From contig NZ_NRSJ01000027.1 of NCBI RefSeq assembly GCF_016584085.1, positions 1-62,529 on the forward strand: DNA of 62,529 bases, given 5' to 3'. Positions 30,946 through 42,047 of the stretch are shown here, piece by piece. Under the pieces are notes generated by a model. That model saw only the letters and a list, made by a program, of their open reading frames with translations, searched no databases and was not told the DNA's origin. Position 1 is the first letter of the stretch, and every line of letters starts with the position of its first letter. Both the position numbers and the translations under genes were made by a program. The DNA comes from Halochromatium glycolicum (lineage in GTDB: Bacteria > Pseudomonadota > Gammaproteobacteria > Chromatiales > Chromatiaceae).

Positions 30946-31536
30946 TTAACGCACGCCACTTTGACCAACCACAGCCGCATACGGAATAAAGCCGGTTAGG
31001 CCGGAGGCCGAAGCCCGTTCCCGGTGGTCGACGAGCAGCGCGTCCAGCTCAGTCGAGTCCGCCGGATCACCCATCGACCATTGCGCGACCAGGCTGGGCT
31101 CGACCGCGTCTGAGGCACCCTCGACCGACTGTGAGCCGTCCGCAGCATCTGCCAGGATCGGGTCCGCCCCCCCTGCTCCTGGCCCTGAGAGCAGACTCGG
31201 GCCGACGAGCACGGCAACCGCAACCAGACTCGCCGCCAGCGCCAGTGCAGCGGCAGGGCGATTGATCGGGCGCACCCGCGAACTAGGCTTCCGCTGCCGC
31301 AACAGCATGACCGGCTCGTTCGACAGTGTACCGGCGACCCGGCCGCTGATCGCCCGCGCACCGGACAGCATCGGCTCACCGCGCAGGATCTGACCGATCA
31401 GTAGACCCCGTTCGAAGCGATCGCGGAGCGCTGCATCCTGTCCCGCTGCCCGGATCGCTTCGTCGAACCCGCCAGGACCCGGTTCACCGTCAATGAGCGC
31501 CGCTAGATGCCGTTGGTCCGATGTTGATGTCGTCAT
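30946..31536 (-). CDS. rseA: Sigma-E anti-sigma factor RseA
   Basis: Membrane-spanning anti-sigma factor that holds RpoE until envelope stress. 196 residues: cytoplasmic N-terminal domain (HLAALIDGEPG, RFERGLLIGQILRGE), one transmembrane segment (ALALAASLVAVAVLVGPSLL, about 95-114) and a periplasmic tail that would bind RseB. It directly follows rpoE. Confidence 0.9.
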   Translation of the reverse strand: MTTSTSDQRHLAALIDGEPGPGGFDEAIRAAGQDAALRDRFERGLLIGQILRGEPMLSGARAISGRVAGTLSNEPVMLLRQRKPSSRVRPINRPAAALALAASLVAVAVLVGPSLLSGPGAGGADPILADAADGSQSVEGASDAVEPSLVAQWSMGDPADSTELDALLVDHRERASASGLTGFIPYAAVVGQSGVR

Positions 31537-31623
31537 GTTATCGCCTTCACACGCCAGTCGTTCATGGATCGGAATGACCGAGTGCCGTTATCTCGAAGCC
31601 ATCCGGACTTGCCGGCCCCACCC

Positions 31624-32202
31624 CTATCCCTCGAGCAATGGCCGCAAGCGCTTGTCGATCGCCTCGCGCGCGCGAAAGATGCGCGAGCGAACGGTCCCGA
31701 TTGGACAGTCCATCGCGGTCGCGATCTCCTCATAGCTCATGCCATCGATCTCACGAAACATGATCGCCGTCCGCAGATCGTCAGGCAGCGCATCAAGGGC
31801 CGCCTGCACGGTCCCTGCTATCTCGTCGCTGAGTGCCTCACGTTCCGGGGTGCCGCTATCGCGCAGCGGCGTGCCGAGGTCCATCTGTTCGGCGAGCTCG
31901 GCGTCGACGTCATCGCCCGGGGGCCGCCGACTCTGGGCGACCATGTGATTCTTGACCGTATTGATCGCGATCCGGTAGATCCAGGTGTAGAACGCCGATT
32001 CGCCGCGGAAGCCCGGCAGCGCGCGATAGGCCTTTAGGAAGGCATCCTGCGTCACATCCAGCACCTCGGCGCTGTCACGGAGATAACGGCCCACCAGTGC
32101 CGCGATCTTCTGCTGGTACTTGAGCACCAGTAGATCGAATGCACGACGATCGCCGGCCTGAGCACGCTCCACGAGCGCTTGATCGATCTCGCGCTCAGAC
32201 AC
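31624..32202 (-). CDS. rpoE: RNA polymerase sigma-E factor
   Basis: ECF sigma factor for envelope stress. 192 residues with region 2 (FDLLVLKYQQKIAALVGRYL, DVTQDAFLKAYRAL, FYTWIYRIAINT) and region 4 (LPDDLRTAIMFREIDGMSYE, then IATAMDCPIGTVRSRIFRAR). The order rpoE-rseA-rseB-rseC-mucD is complete. A promoter of sigma-E type lies 43 bp upstream, so autoregulation is likely. Confidence 0.96.
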   Translation of the reverse strand: MSEREIDQALVERAQAGDRRAFDLLVLKYQQKIAALVGRYLRDSAEVLDVTQDAFLKAYRALPGFRGESAFYTWIYRIAINTVKNHMVAQSRRPPGDDVDAELAEQMDLGTPLRDSGTPEREALSDEIAGTVQAALDALPDDLRTAIMFREIDGMSYEEIATAMDCPIGTVRSRIFRAREAIDKRLRPLLEG

Positions 32203-32547
32203 GCGGATCGCCCCGAGCCTGCAGTTGCCAGCTTGCCTGGCGCATTGACACCACCTCGCAAAAGAAAGTTCGCAGCGTGCTGCGGGACCGATTGATGTGA
32301 CGCAACGACCGCCGCTTCTGATCGGGCTGCCTAACCATGACCCATTCAGCCGCTGGCTTAGTCTACTATCTGTTCACCTTCAAACATGAACAAGCCCAGA
32401 CAGCTTCCGCTGAAGGACGACACAGGCCGCTCATGATCGCTCGAGAGGCGACGTCGTCGCGCGCCTGCGGCATACTGCACTTGAAAGCGCGTTCTGAAGA
32501 CCGATCACCTGCTGTCGGCCGAGACCGTGCGAGCAGTCGGAGTGATC
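32203..32547. other. Divergent promoter region between rpoE and nadB
   Basis: 345 bp between divergent genes. It carries the sigma-E-like promoter toward rpoE (32245-32271). GGAG at 32539 serves nadB. No further gene seen. Confidence 0.5.
32245..32271 (-). promoter_or_regulatory. Sigma-E-type promoter of rpoE
   Basis: On the minus strand GAACTT (32271-32266) is followed after 16 bp by GTCAAT (32249-32244), close to the sigma-E consensus GGAACTT and GTCTAA with 15-16 bp spacing. It is upstream of rpoE, as in other autoregulated rpoE operons. Confidence 0.65.
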
Positions 32548-34191
32548 ATGTCCAATCCCAATCGCCATGACGTCCTGATCATCGGCAGCGGCGCCGCCGG
32601 CCTGAGCCTGGCGCTGCGGCTCCCCTCCCAACTCTCGGTCGCCGTGATCTCCAAACGCGAGCTCCAGGAGGGCAACACCCTCTATGCGCAAGGCGGCATC
32701 TCCGCGGTCTTGAACGCCACCGACACCGTCGACGCCCATGTACAGGATACCCTGAAGGCCGGCGACGGGCTCTGCGACGAGGCCACCGTGCGCCTGGTCG
32801 TCGAGCGCGGACCGGCCAACATCCATTGGCTGCTCGACGCCGGCGTCCAGTTCACGCGCGACGACAGCGCGACCGATTCCAGCGGCTACCACCTGACGCG
32901 CGAGGGCGGTCATACCCACCGGCGCGTCATCCATGCCGCCGATGCCACCGGGCGCGCGGTTGAGACCACGCTGAGCGATCTGGTGCGCGCGCGGGGCAAC
33001 GTCGAGCTGTTCGAGCATCATGCCGCGGTCGATCTGATTACCGAGCGCAAGCTCGGGCGCGACGGCAACCGCGTGCTCGGCGCCTACCTGCTCGACAGCC
33101 GCAACAATGCGGTCAAGACCTTCCTCGCGCGCTTCGTGGTCATCGCCAGCGGCGGCGCCAGCAAGGTCTACCTCTACACCAGCAACCCTGATGTCGCCAC
33201 CGGCGACGGCATCGCGATGGGCTGGCGCGCCGGCTGCCGGGTCGCGAACATGGAGTTCATGCAGTTCCATCCGACCTGTCTCTATCACTCCAAGGCCAAA
33301 TCCTTCCTGATCACCGAGGCCCTACGCGGAGAAGGTGCCAAGCTGCGGCTGCCCAATGGCGAGCGCTTCATGCCCCGCTTCGACGCGCGCGAAGAGCTGG
33401 CCCCGCGCGATGTGGTCGCGCGCGCGATCGACCACGAGATCAAGCGCACCGGCAGCAAGTTCGTCCATCTCGACATCTCCCACCGCAGCGCGGAGTTCAT
33501 CACCGAGCACTTCCCGACCATCCATGCGCGCTGCCTCGCGCTCGGCATCGACATCACCCAGGAGCCGATCCCGGTGGTCCCGGCCGCGCACTATACCTGC
33601 GGCGGCCTGCTCGTCGACGCCCGCGCCCGCACCGACCTGCCCGGCCTCTATGCGATCGGCGAGACCGCCTACACCGGCCTGCACGGCGCCAACCGGATGG
33701 CGAGCAACTCGCTGCTCGAATGCCTGGTCTTCGCCGAGCTTGCCGCTGCAGACATCGACGCGCTCGTCCAGAGTTGGTCACAGCCGCCCGAGGTCCCGGC
33801 CTGGGACGCCAGCCGCGTCACCGAGCCGGACGAAGAGGTCGTGATCTCGCACAACTGGGAGGAGCTGCGCCGGTTCATGTGGGACTATGTCGGCATCGTG
33901 CGCACCAACAAGCGCCTGCAGCGCGCCAAGCGCCGCGTCGACCTGCTGCGCCAGGAGATCATCGAGCACTACAGCCATTTCCGCGTCGAAACCGACCTGC
34001 TCGAGCTGCGCAACCTCGTCGACGTCGCCGACCTGATCGTGCAGTCGGCGCAGCGCCGGCGCGAGAGCCGCGGCCTGCACTACACCCTCGATTTCCTACA
34101 GCAGGACCCGAGCCAGCTGCGCCCGACGCTGCTGATCCCGGACCGCTACCGCCCGCGCACCGGCACCTGGGGCCGCGTGGACTCAGGCTAA
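32548..34191 (+). CDS. nadB: L-aspartate oxidase
   Basis: Flavoenzyme oxidising aspartate to iminoaspartate, first step of NAD synthesis. 547 residues. Seen: FAD motif LIIGSGAAGLSLALRL at the N-terminus, YAQGGISAVL, HTHRRVIHAADATGRA, EFMQFHPTCLY, HYTCGGLLVDARARTDLPGL and GANRMASNSLLECLVF, then a helical C-terminal domain. ATG 32548 has GGAG 6 bp upstream; 32527 is an alternative. It is divergent from rpoE, the usual gammaproteobacterial arrangement. Confidence 0.96.
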   Translation: MSNPNRHDVLIIGSGAAGLSLALRLPSQLSVAVISKRELQEGNTLYAQGGISAVLNATDTVDAHVQDTLKAGDGLCDEATVRLVVERGPANIHWLLDAGVQFTRDDSATDSSGYHLTREGGHTHRRVIHAADATGRAVETTLSDLVRARGNVELFEHHAAVDLITERKLGRDGNRVLGAYLLDSRNNAVKTFLARFVVIASGGASKVYLYTSNPDVATGDGIAMGWRAGCRVANMEFMQFHPTCLYHSKAKSFLITEALRGEGAKLRLPNGERFMPRFDAREELAPRDVVARAIDHEIKRTGSKFVHLDISHRSAEFITEHFPTIHARCLALGIDITQEPIPVVPAAHYTCGGLLVDARARTDLPGLYAIGETAYTGLHGANRMASNSLLECLVFAELAAADIDALVQSWSQPPEVPAWDASRVTEPDEEVVISHNWEELRRFMWDYVGIVRTNKRLQRAKRRVDLLRQEIIEHYSHFRVETDLLELRNLVDVADLIVQSAQRRRESRGLHYTLDFLQQDPSQLRPTLLIPDRYRPRTGTWGRVDSG

Positions 34192-34393
34192 CTGGGTCTG
34201 CCCTTGCCTCACCGCGATCCAGCTCGCCGGCCAGGAGCGGCGAAACCCCGTTCGCCAGGGCGTGCACCTCGATACCCAGGACGGTTCGCAGCCTTAGGGC
34301 GGTGTCGTCCAGTTGGGCGCCGGCCTCCAACTCCTGGAGAACGGGCTAAGGTCTCGGGGTATTCGCACGAAATGGGCCTCGCCGCGGTCACGC

Positions 34394-34469
34394 GCTAAAG
34401 CGGTGGCGGAATCTGCAACGGTCGAGATGAGCCAATCAGCGAGACCTCCATAGAATCGCGTGAACGACA
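34394..34469 (-). repeat. 76-bp dispersed repeat, copy 1
   Basis: The minus strand here matches 61713-61788 (plus) over all 76 bp with about 14 differences by eye and no gaps; the core ACCGTTGCAGATTC plus GCCACCGCTTTAGC is nearly identical. It is located between nadB and hypF. No gene assigned. Confidence 0.75.
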
Positions 34470-34480
34470 ACAGCATTCCA

Positions 34481-37030
34481 TCAGGACCCGCCGGCGAGTG
34501 CCGCGATCGCGGCCTGTCCGAGCGCGAGACCGCCGTCATTCGCCGGCACCTGGGTATGACTCAGCACCCGCAGACCGCGCCGTCGCAATGCTGCGGTGAC
34601 CGCCTCGAACAGGGTCCGGTTCTGGAATACGCCTCCGGAGAGCGCGACGGTCTCGATGCCGTGCGCCTGGGCCGCCCGCGCGGCCAGCTCGGCCAATGCC
34701 TCGGCGAGGCCGAGATGGAAGCGCGCGGCGATCCGCTCCGCGCTGAGACCCGCGGCGAGGTCGTCGAGCAGCGCCGCCCACATTGGCGCCGGATCGAGCT
34801 GCCAGGTCTCTTCGTCATCCGCAAACGCGAACGGATAGCCGGCCTCGTCCAGCGCCTGCCGCGCCAGGGTCTCGAGCTCGATCGCCGCCTGCGCCTCATA
34901 GGCGATGCCCTCCCGGCAGATCCCGAGCGCCGCCGCAACGGCATCGAACAACCGCCCGGCCGAGGTCGTCAGCGGTGCATTCAGCCCCTTCGCGATCAGC
35001 GCATCGAGCTGCGCCAAAGGCTTCGCCGTCAGCGCCGCGATCACCTCGACGTCGCCCCAGCGCCGCCGCACATCGGGCCAGTCCAGGCCCGCGACCAGCT
35101 GCGCGTAGAGACAGCGCCAGGGCTCGCGGATCGCGCGCTCGCCGCCGGGCAGCCGAAACGGTTGCAGATGGCCGATGCGCGACCAGTGCCGATAGGCGCC
35201 GACCAGCAGCTCACCGCCCCAAAGGGTGCCGTCGCGACCATAGCCGAGGCCGTCGAGCATCAGGCCGACCACCGGCCCGGCATCGGCCGCCCAGCCGGCA
35301 TCCGCCAGCACCGACGCCAGATGGGCCGCATGGTGCTGGACCTCGACCAGGCGCGCGCCGAGGTCCTCGGCCAGGCGGCGCCCGAGCACCGACGAGCGAT
35401 AATCAGGATGCTGATCGACCGCGATCACCGCGGGCTCGTGCTCGAACAGTTGCCGATAGAGCGCGACCGTCTGCTCGAACTCGCGCGCCGTGCGCGCCTC
35501 CTCCAGATCCCCGAGATGCTGCGACAGCGTCGCCTGTACCTGACTGGTTCCCTGGCTAGTTACCTGATTGGTTCCCTGACTTACTCCTGGACTGGCTTCC
35601 TGACCGGCCCCCTGAGCGGCCTCCTGACAGCCCCCCTGATCGGCCCCCTGAGCGGCCTCCTGATCGCCGCCCTGGGCGGTTCCCTGACTGGCCCCCGGAC
35701 TGAGCAGGCAGACCGTATTCTTCAGCTCGCCGCCGAGCGCGAGCACGCGCGGCGCCTGCGCGAAGCCCTCGGGCAGTGCGAGCGGCGCCGGCGCCGCCCC
35801 GCGCGCCCGCCGCAGCCAGCGCCGCTGGCCGCCCATCACCCGCGCCACCGAATCATCGACCCGATTGACGATCGCGCGGTCATTGAGCAGCCAGGCATCG
35901 GCGATCCCGGCCAGCCGCTGCAGCGCGTCGTCATTGTCGATGCATTGCGGCTCGTCGCTCAGGTTGCCGCTGGTCATCACCAATGGGCGTTCCCAATCCT
36001 GCAGCAGCAGATGATGCAGCGGGCTGTACGGGAGCATCACGCCGAGCCCGGATTGGGCGGGCGCGACCGCCTCGGCGATCGCCGCCGTTCCGGGGGCCGG
36101 AGCGTCGAGCCGATCGAGCAAGACGATCGGAGCGACGGCGGATCGCAGCAGCTCGGCCTCGGCCGGGCCGACACGGCAGATTGCCCGCACCACATCGAGG
36201 TCCCTTGCCATCAGCGCGAACGGCTTCGCCGCCCGCCGCTTGCGCGCGCGCAGCGCCGCGACCGCCGCCGCGTTGGTCGCATCGCAGGCCAGATGAAAAC
36301 CGCCGATCCCCTTGATCGCAACGATGGCGCCGCGCGCGAGGAGCCGGCTCGCGGCATCGACCGCATCCAACGCCTGCGGATCGGCCGCGGTCGGATCGGC
36401 GCCATCAGGCCCAACCAGCCAGACCCGCGGTCCGCACTCCGGGCAGGCGTTCGGCTGCGCATGGAAGCGCCGATCGGCCGGATCGCGGTACTCGGCCGCG
36501 CAGGCCGGGCACATCGCGAACGGCGCCATGCTGGTATTGGCGCGGTCATAAGGGATCGACCGAACGATGCTCAGCCGGGGCCCGCAATGGGTGCAGTTGG
36601 TAAACGGATAGCGGAAGCGCCGGTCGGCGGGATCATGGATCTCGGCGGCACAGGCGGCGCAGGTCGCGGCATCGGGCACCACCCCAGTGGTGACAGGCCC
36701 ACCAGCGCTCGCGACGATGGTGAAGGCCGCCGGCGCCGCGCCAGCGCAGAGACGGCGCTCGATGCCGTCGATGCGCCCGAGCGGCGGGCATTCGAGCATC
36801 AGGCGCTGACAGAAGGCATCGATCTCGGCGCTGCTACCCCAGAGCCGGATCAGCACCCCCTCGGCGTCGTTGCAGACATCGCCGACCAGTTCCGCCTCCC
36901 GCGCCAGACGCCAGACCGTCGGCCGAAAGCCAACGCCCTGCACCAGGCCGCGCACCCGGATCAGCTCACCCTGGGTCGCATCGTGCAAGGCCAACCGCCC
37001 CGTTGCGTGCTGATCGGGATTCATCGTCAT
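34481..37030 (-). CDS. hypF: Hydrogenase maturation carbamoyltransferase HypF
   Basis: Makes the thiocarbamate on HypE that becomes the CN ligands of [NiFe]-hydrogenase. Domains in 849 residues: acylphosphatase (RVRGLVQGVGFRPTVWRLA, about 20-100), two zinc-finger pairs (CAAC, CTHC, CPAC, CPEC), YrdC-like domain (KGIGGFHLACDA), and a Kae1-like C-terminal domain (VQHHAAHLASVLAD, VALSGGVFQNRTLF). It is longer than the usual 750-780 residues because of a 52-residue insert of thirteen xxQG-type tetrapeptides (about 447-498). ATG 37030 has GAGG upstream. No other hyp or hydrogenase structural gene is near. Confidence 0.94.
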   Translation of the reverse strand: MTMNPDQHATGRLALHDATQGELIRVRGLVQGVGFRPTVWRLAREAELVGDVCNDAEGVLIRLWGSSAEIDAFCQRLMLECPPLGRIDGIERRLCAGAAPAAFTIVASAGGPVTTGVVPDAATCAACAAEIHDPADRRFRYPFTNCTHCGPRLSIVRSIPYDRANTSMAPFAMCPACAAEYRDPADRRFHAQPNACPECGPRVWLVGPDGADPTAADPQALDAVDAASRLLARGAIVAIKGIGGFHLACDATNAAAVAALRARKRRAAKPFALMARDLDVVRAICRVGPAEAELLRSAVAPIVLLDRLDAPAPGTAAIAEAVAPAQSGLGVMLPYSPLHHLLLQDWERPLVMTSGNLSDEPQCIDNDDALQRLAGIADAWLLNDRAIVNRVDDSVARVMGGQRRWLRRARGAAPAPLALPEGFAQAPRVLALGGELKNTVCLLSPGASQGTAQGGDQEAAQGADQGGCQEAAQGAGQEASPGVSQGTNQVTSQGTSQVQATLSQHLGDLEEARTAREFEQTVALYRQLFEHEPAVIAVDQHPDYRSSVLGRRLAEDLGARLVEVQHHAAHLASVLADAGWAADAGPVVGLMLDGLGYGRDGTLWGGELLVGAYRHWSRIGHLQPFRLPGGERAIREPWRCLYAQLVAGLDWPDVRRRWGDVEVIAALTAKPLAQLDALIAKGLNAPLTTSAGRLFDAVAAALGICREGIAYEAQAAIELETLARQALDEAGYPFAFADDEETWQLDPAPMWAALLDDLAAGLSAERIAARFHLGLAEALAELAARAAQAHGIETVALSGGVFQNRTLFEAVTAALRRRGLRVLSHTQVPANDGGLALGQAAIAALAGGS
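35537..35692 (-). repeat. In-frame 12-bp x 13 minisatellite inside hypF
   Basis: Thirteen successive 12-bp units encode tetrapeptides of the form x-x-Q-(G/E/V), starting ASQG, TAQG, GDQE and ending TSQG, TSQV. The only unit without Gln is ASPG. It sits in the link between the YrdC-like and Kae1-like domains, directly after VCLLSPG and before QATLSQHLGDLEEA. Confidence 0.9.
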
Positions 37031-37198
37031 GGGGCCTCGATTCCTCAACTCAGGCAACGGCGAGCGCCCTGGGCAACGAGACGACCGTCGGATGCCAGAG
37101 GCCCGGTGCGACGTTTGAGCCCAAACACCTGCCCAATCACGCGCCTGCACAAACGCAAAACGCGGCAGCCGCCGAAGCCGCTGCCGCGTTCAAGAAGA

Positions 37199-37275
37199 TG
37201 GTCCGGGCGGCAGGATTCGAACCTGCGACCCCCACAACCCCATTGTGGTGCGCTACCAGACTGCGCTACGCCCGG
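37199..37275 (-). tRNA. tRNA-Pro (anticodon GGG)
   Basis: 77 nt with encoded CCA. Acceptor CCGGGCG pairs with CGCCCGG. The anticodon stem CCACA/TGTGG encloses loop ATGGGGT, giving GGG. T-arm GGTTCGAATCC is standard. It lies between hypF and the merR gene at the end of the ihfA unit, as in other gammaproteobacteria. Confidence 0.96.
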
Positions 37276-37310
37276 GAAGCAGCACAAGATAACCCTGCCA
37301 GCCCTTCAGG

Positions 37311-37679
37311 TCAATGCGGTCGGCGGCGCAGATCGTGCAGGATCTCCTCGAGCTCGAGTCGAACCTGCTTGATGATCTGATGGCTTTGAGCGCTATCCTT
37401 CTTCGCCGAGTCGCCGCTCAGCTGCTGCCGCGCCCCGCCAATGGTGAAGCCCTGTTCATAGAGCAGGCCCCGGATGCGTCGTACCATCAAGACATCATGA
37501 TGCTGATAATAGCGACGATTCCCACGGCGCTTGACCGGATTGAGCTGCGGGAACTCCTGCTCCCAGTACCGCAGCACGTGCGGCTTCACATCACAGAGCT
37601 CGCTGACCTCGCCGATCGTGAAATACCGCTTCGACGGGATCGGCGGCAGTTCTTTGAGACTAGTGCTCGGTTCCGGCAT
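37311..37679 (-). CDS. MerR-family transcriptional regulator
   Basis: 122 residues. N-terminal winged helix-turn-helix with [20 protein letters not shown] and [20 protein letters not shown], then a dimerisation helix at the C-terminus. There is no effector-binding domain, as in the group of short MerR proteins encoded after ihfA in gammaproteobacteria. ATG 37679 overlaps the ihfA end by 20 bp; ATG 37688 is also possible. Confidence 0.9.
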   Translation of the reverse strand: MPEPSTSLKELPPIPSKRYFTIGEVSELCDVKPHVLRYWEQEFPQLNPVKRRGNRRYYQHHDVLMVRRIRGLLYEQGFTIGGARQQLSGDSAKKDSAQSHQIIKQVRLELEEILHDLRRRPH

Positions 37680-37959
37680 AGGCCTCAACCCGTGATTTCA
37701 GTTTCTGCCCGGGCCGGAAGGTGACGACGCGACGCGCGGTGATCGGGATCTCTTCGCCAGTCTTGGGGTTGCGCCCTGGGCGCTGCTTCTTTTCACGCAG
37801 GTCGAAATTGCCAAAGCCGGATAGCTTGACCTGCTCACCCTGCTCCAGGGCGGCCCGAATCTCCTCGAAGAACATCTCCACGACGTCCTTGGCCTCGCGC
37901 TTGTTCAGGCCGAGCTCCTCGAACAGCCTTTCGGCCATGTCTGCCTTGGTTAGTGCCAT
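37660..37959 (-). CDS. ihfA: Integration host factor subunit alpha
   Basis: 99-residue DNA-bending protein that pairs with IhfB. Seen: [20 protein letters not shown], the beta-arm segment with [20 protein letters not shown], and the [12 protein letters not shown] end. Follows pheT, the standard pheS-pheT-ihfA order in which ihfA is partly cotranscribed. Confidence 0.97.
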   Translation of the reverse strand: MALTKADMAERLFEELGLNKREAKDVVEMFFEEIRAALEQGEQVKLSGFGNFDLREKKQRPGRNPKTGEEIPITARRVVTFRPGQKLKSRVEAYAGTEH

Positions 37960-38059
37960 ACGTCTGCTCTACTCCACGATTCCGTACGGGCCACAGTTCC
38001 GGTGCCGAGCCGCATCGATGCCGGAGCGCAGGCACCGGCGCTGGACGGCGAGCGCCTGC

Positions 38060-40471
38060 TCAGCTGCGCAGGGTTGCACCCAGGTCTTGCTCCAGCCGCG
38101 CGATCAGGCGACGCATCAACGCGTCGACATCAGCATCTACCAGTGTCTGAGAAGATGCCTGTAAAATCAATCCGAAAGCCAAGCTTTTTCGGTCTGCGTC
38201 AACCTTCTCGCCCTGGTAGAGATCGAACAGCACGAGCTGTTTGAGCAGGTCGCCGGCAGTCGCATTGACGACCTCGCGCACCCGCTCGAACGGCAGATCG
38301 GCATCGACCACGATCGCAAGATCGCGCCGGATCGACGGGAAGCGCGAAAGCGGCGCTAAGGCAGGGCGCTCGCCGATCCCGAACTGCCCGAGGTCGAGCT
38401 CGAAGAGCTGCACCGCATTCGGCAGCTCGAACCGCTGGGCCAACTCGGGATGCAAGGTGCCGATCCAGCCGATCGGGCGCTCGCCGAGCAGCAGCCGGGC
38501 GCTCTGGCCCGGATGCAGGGCGGCATGGGCCTCGCCCTCGTCCGGCGCCTGGAAGCGCAGCTGATCGAGGCGGCCGGTCTGTGCCAGCACCGCTTCGAGA
38601 TCGGCCTTGAGATCGAAGAAATCGGCCATCCGGCGCGTCTCGCCCCATTGCTCCGGCAGCACCGGGCCGACGATCACGCCGGCGAGGCAAGGCTCCTGGC
38701 ACAACCCCTGGGACTGGGTCCGGAAGCGCAGCCCGCTCTCGAACAGGCGCACCCGGCTCTGCTGGCGGGCCAGGTTCTGGCGCACGACCTGGATCAGCCC
38801 CGGCCAGAGGCTGCCGCGCATCACCGACAGCTCGGCCGACAGCGGATTCGCCAACTGCAACGGCGGCGCGGCCGGCGCGGGATCGAACAGTGCGTTCTGC
38901 TCCGGCGAGACGAAGCTGTAGGTAATGGCCTCGAAATAGCCGCGCGCGACCAAGGTGCGGCGCGCCTGATCGAGGTCGAACGCCATCTCGCGCGGGGCGC
39001 GGGTGAACGCGGCGCTGCGGGCGTGGGTGACCGGGATCGCATCGTAACCGTAGACGCGGCCGATCTCGGCGATCAGATCGACCTCGCGCTGGATGTCGAA
39101 GCGCCACGACGGCGCCCTGACCTGCCAACCCGCATCTTGCAAGCCGGCATCCTGCTCCTCGAGCTGCATCCCGAGCCGTTGCAGGATGTCCACGACCTGC
39201 CTGTCCTCGGGCGCGATCCCCAACACCTGCTCGATGCGCCGTTTACGCAGCGGCAGCGACGGCGAAGGCGGCAGATGGGCCTCGGCGCAGGCCTCGACCA
39301 CCGGTCCGGGCTCGCCACCGGCGATCGCCAGCAGCAGCCGGGTCGCGCGCTCGATCGCGCGTTGCTGTAGCAGGGGGTCGACTCCGCGTTCGAAGCGATG
39401 CGAGGAATCGGTATGCAGCCCGTAACGGCGCGCCCGGCCGACGATCGCCTCGGGCGTGAAGAACGCGCTCTCGAACAGGATGTCGCGCGTCGTCTCCGAG
39501 ACCGCCGTCGTGGCACCGCCCATGATCCCGGCCATCGCGACCGGACCCTTCGCATCGGCGATCACCAGGGTATCGTCGTCGAGTGTGACCTCGTCATCGC
39601 TGAGCAGTGTCAGCTGCTCGCCCACGCGCGAAAGGCGTACCTGGATCGCGCCGTCGAGCTTGGCGAGGTCGAACGCATGCAGCGGCTGACCGAGCTCGAG
39701 CAGGACATAGTTGGTGACATCGACCACCGGCGCGATCGGCCGCAACCCGCTGCGCCGCAGCCGCTCGGCCATCCACAGCGGTGTCGCGGCCTGGGCATCG
39801 ACGCCGCGCACCACCCGACAGAGGTAGCGCGGACAGGCGGCCGGCGCCTCCAGCCGGACCTCGTGGCGCTGATCTTGCGTCGCCGGGACCGGCTCGGACG
39901 CGGGCTCGCTGACCGACAGCCGGTTGAGCACGCCGACCTCGCGCGCCACACCGATGACGCTGAGACAGTCGCTGCGATCCGGCGTCAGGTCGAGCTCGAT
40001 CGCCTGATCATCCAATGCCAACCAGTCGCGCAGGCCCTGCCCGACCGGCGCATCAGCCGGCAGGACCATGATCCCGTCCGAGCTCTCGGCCAGGCCCAGT
40101 TCCGCGGCGGAGCAGATCATGCCCTGCGAGGCCACACCGCGCAGCTTGGCCTTCTTGATCTTGAAGTCGCCCGGCAACAGGGCGCCGATACAGGCAACCG
40201 GCACGCGTTGCCCGGCGGCGACATTGGCCGCTCCGCAGACGATCTGCAGCGACTCGTCAGCACCGACGTCGACCCGGCAGACGCGCAGCTTGCTCGCGTC
40301 CGGGTGCGACTCGACCTGCTCGACCGCGCCGACGACGACCCCGGTGAACGGCGGCGCCACCGGCTCGAGCGCATCGACCTCGAGTCCGGCCATGCTGAGC
40401 TGGTCACAGAGGGCCTCGGTCGCGAGCGGCGGATCGACCCGCTCGCGCAGCCAGGATTCACTGAAGCGCAT
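38060..40471 (-). CDS. pheT: Phenylalanyl-tRNA synthetase beta chain
   Basis: 803 residues, normal for the subunit. Seen: N-terminal tRNA-binding OB domain (GVVVGAVEQVESHPDASKLRV), B3/B4 editing domain region, B5 domain with YGYDAIP, and a C-terminal anticodon-binding domain (FERVREVVNATAGDLLKQLVLFD). Forms the heterotetramer with PheS. Confidence 0.97.
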   Translation of the reverse strand: MRFSESWLRERVDPPLATEALCDQLSMAGLEVDALEPVAPPFTGVVVGAVEQVESHPDASKLRVCRVDVGADESLQIVCGAANVAAGQRVPVACIGALLPGDFKIKKAKLRGVASQGMICSAAELGLAESSDGIMVLPADAPVGQGLRDWLALDDQAIELDLTPDRSDCLSVIGVAREVGVLNRLSVSEPASEPVPATQDQRHEVRLEAPAACPRYLCRVVRGVDAQAATPLWMAERLRRSGLRPIAPVVDVTNYVLLELGQPLHAFDLAKLDGAIQVRLSRVGEQLTLLSDDEVTLDDDTLVIADAKGPVAMAGIMGGATTAVSETTRDILFESAFFTPEAIVGRARRYGLHTDSSHRFERGVDPLLQQRAIERATRLLLAIAGGEPGPVVEACAEAHLPPSPSLPLRKRRIEQVLGIAPEDRQVVDILQRLGMQLEEQDAGLQDAGWQVRAPSWRFDIQREVDLIAEIGRVYGYDAIPVTHARSAAFTRAPREMAFDLDQARRTLVARGYFEAITYSFVSPEQNALFDPAPAAPPLQLANPLSAELSVMRGSLWPGLIQVVRQNLARQQSRVRLFESGLRFRTQSQGLCQEPCLAGVIVGPVLPEQWGETRRMADFFDLKADLEAVLAQTGRLDQLRFQAPDEGEAHAALHPGQSARLLLGERPIGWIGTLHPELAQRFELPNAVQLFELDLGQFGIGERPALAPLSRFPSIRRDLAIVVDADLPFERVREVVNATAGDLLKQLVLFDLYQGEKVDADRKSLAFGLILQASSQTLVDADVDALMRRLIARLEQDLGATLRS

Positions 40472-40521
40472 GGGACACCCCGCGCCAACAGAGCGTTGCG
40501 GTCACGCGACTCACCTCGGGA

Positions 40522-41923
<1,402 letters not shown>

Positions 41924-42047
41924 AACTGTTCTCCGGATTGTTCAGTTCGTCAGCGGCGCATCACGATCGCTGGCGCTTGGCCTGCGTGATGTGCCGAGAT
42001 GGACCGAGCCGCGCGCTGGCGGCCCGATGCCTCAGGGGTCGCCAGCC

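Noticed and set aside
34460..37372. Long plus-strand open frame of 970 codons
   Set aside because: It is antisense to hypF, rich in Arg, Gln and Pro with no domain, and exists because high GC removes stops from the opposite strand.
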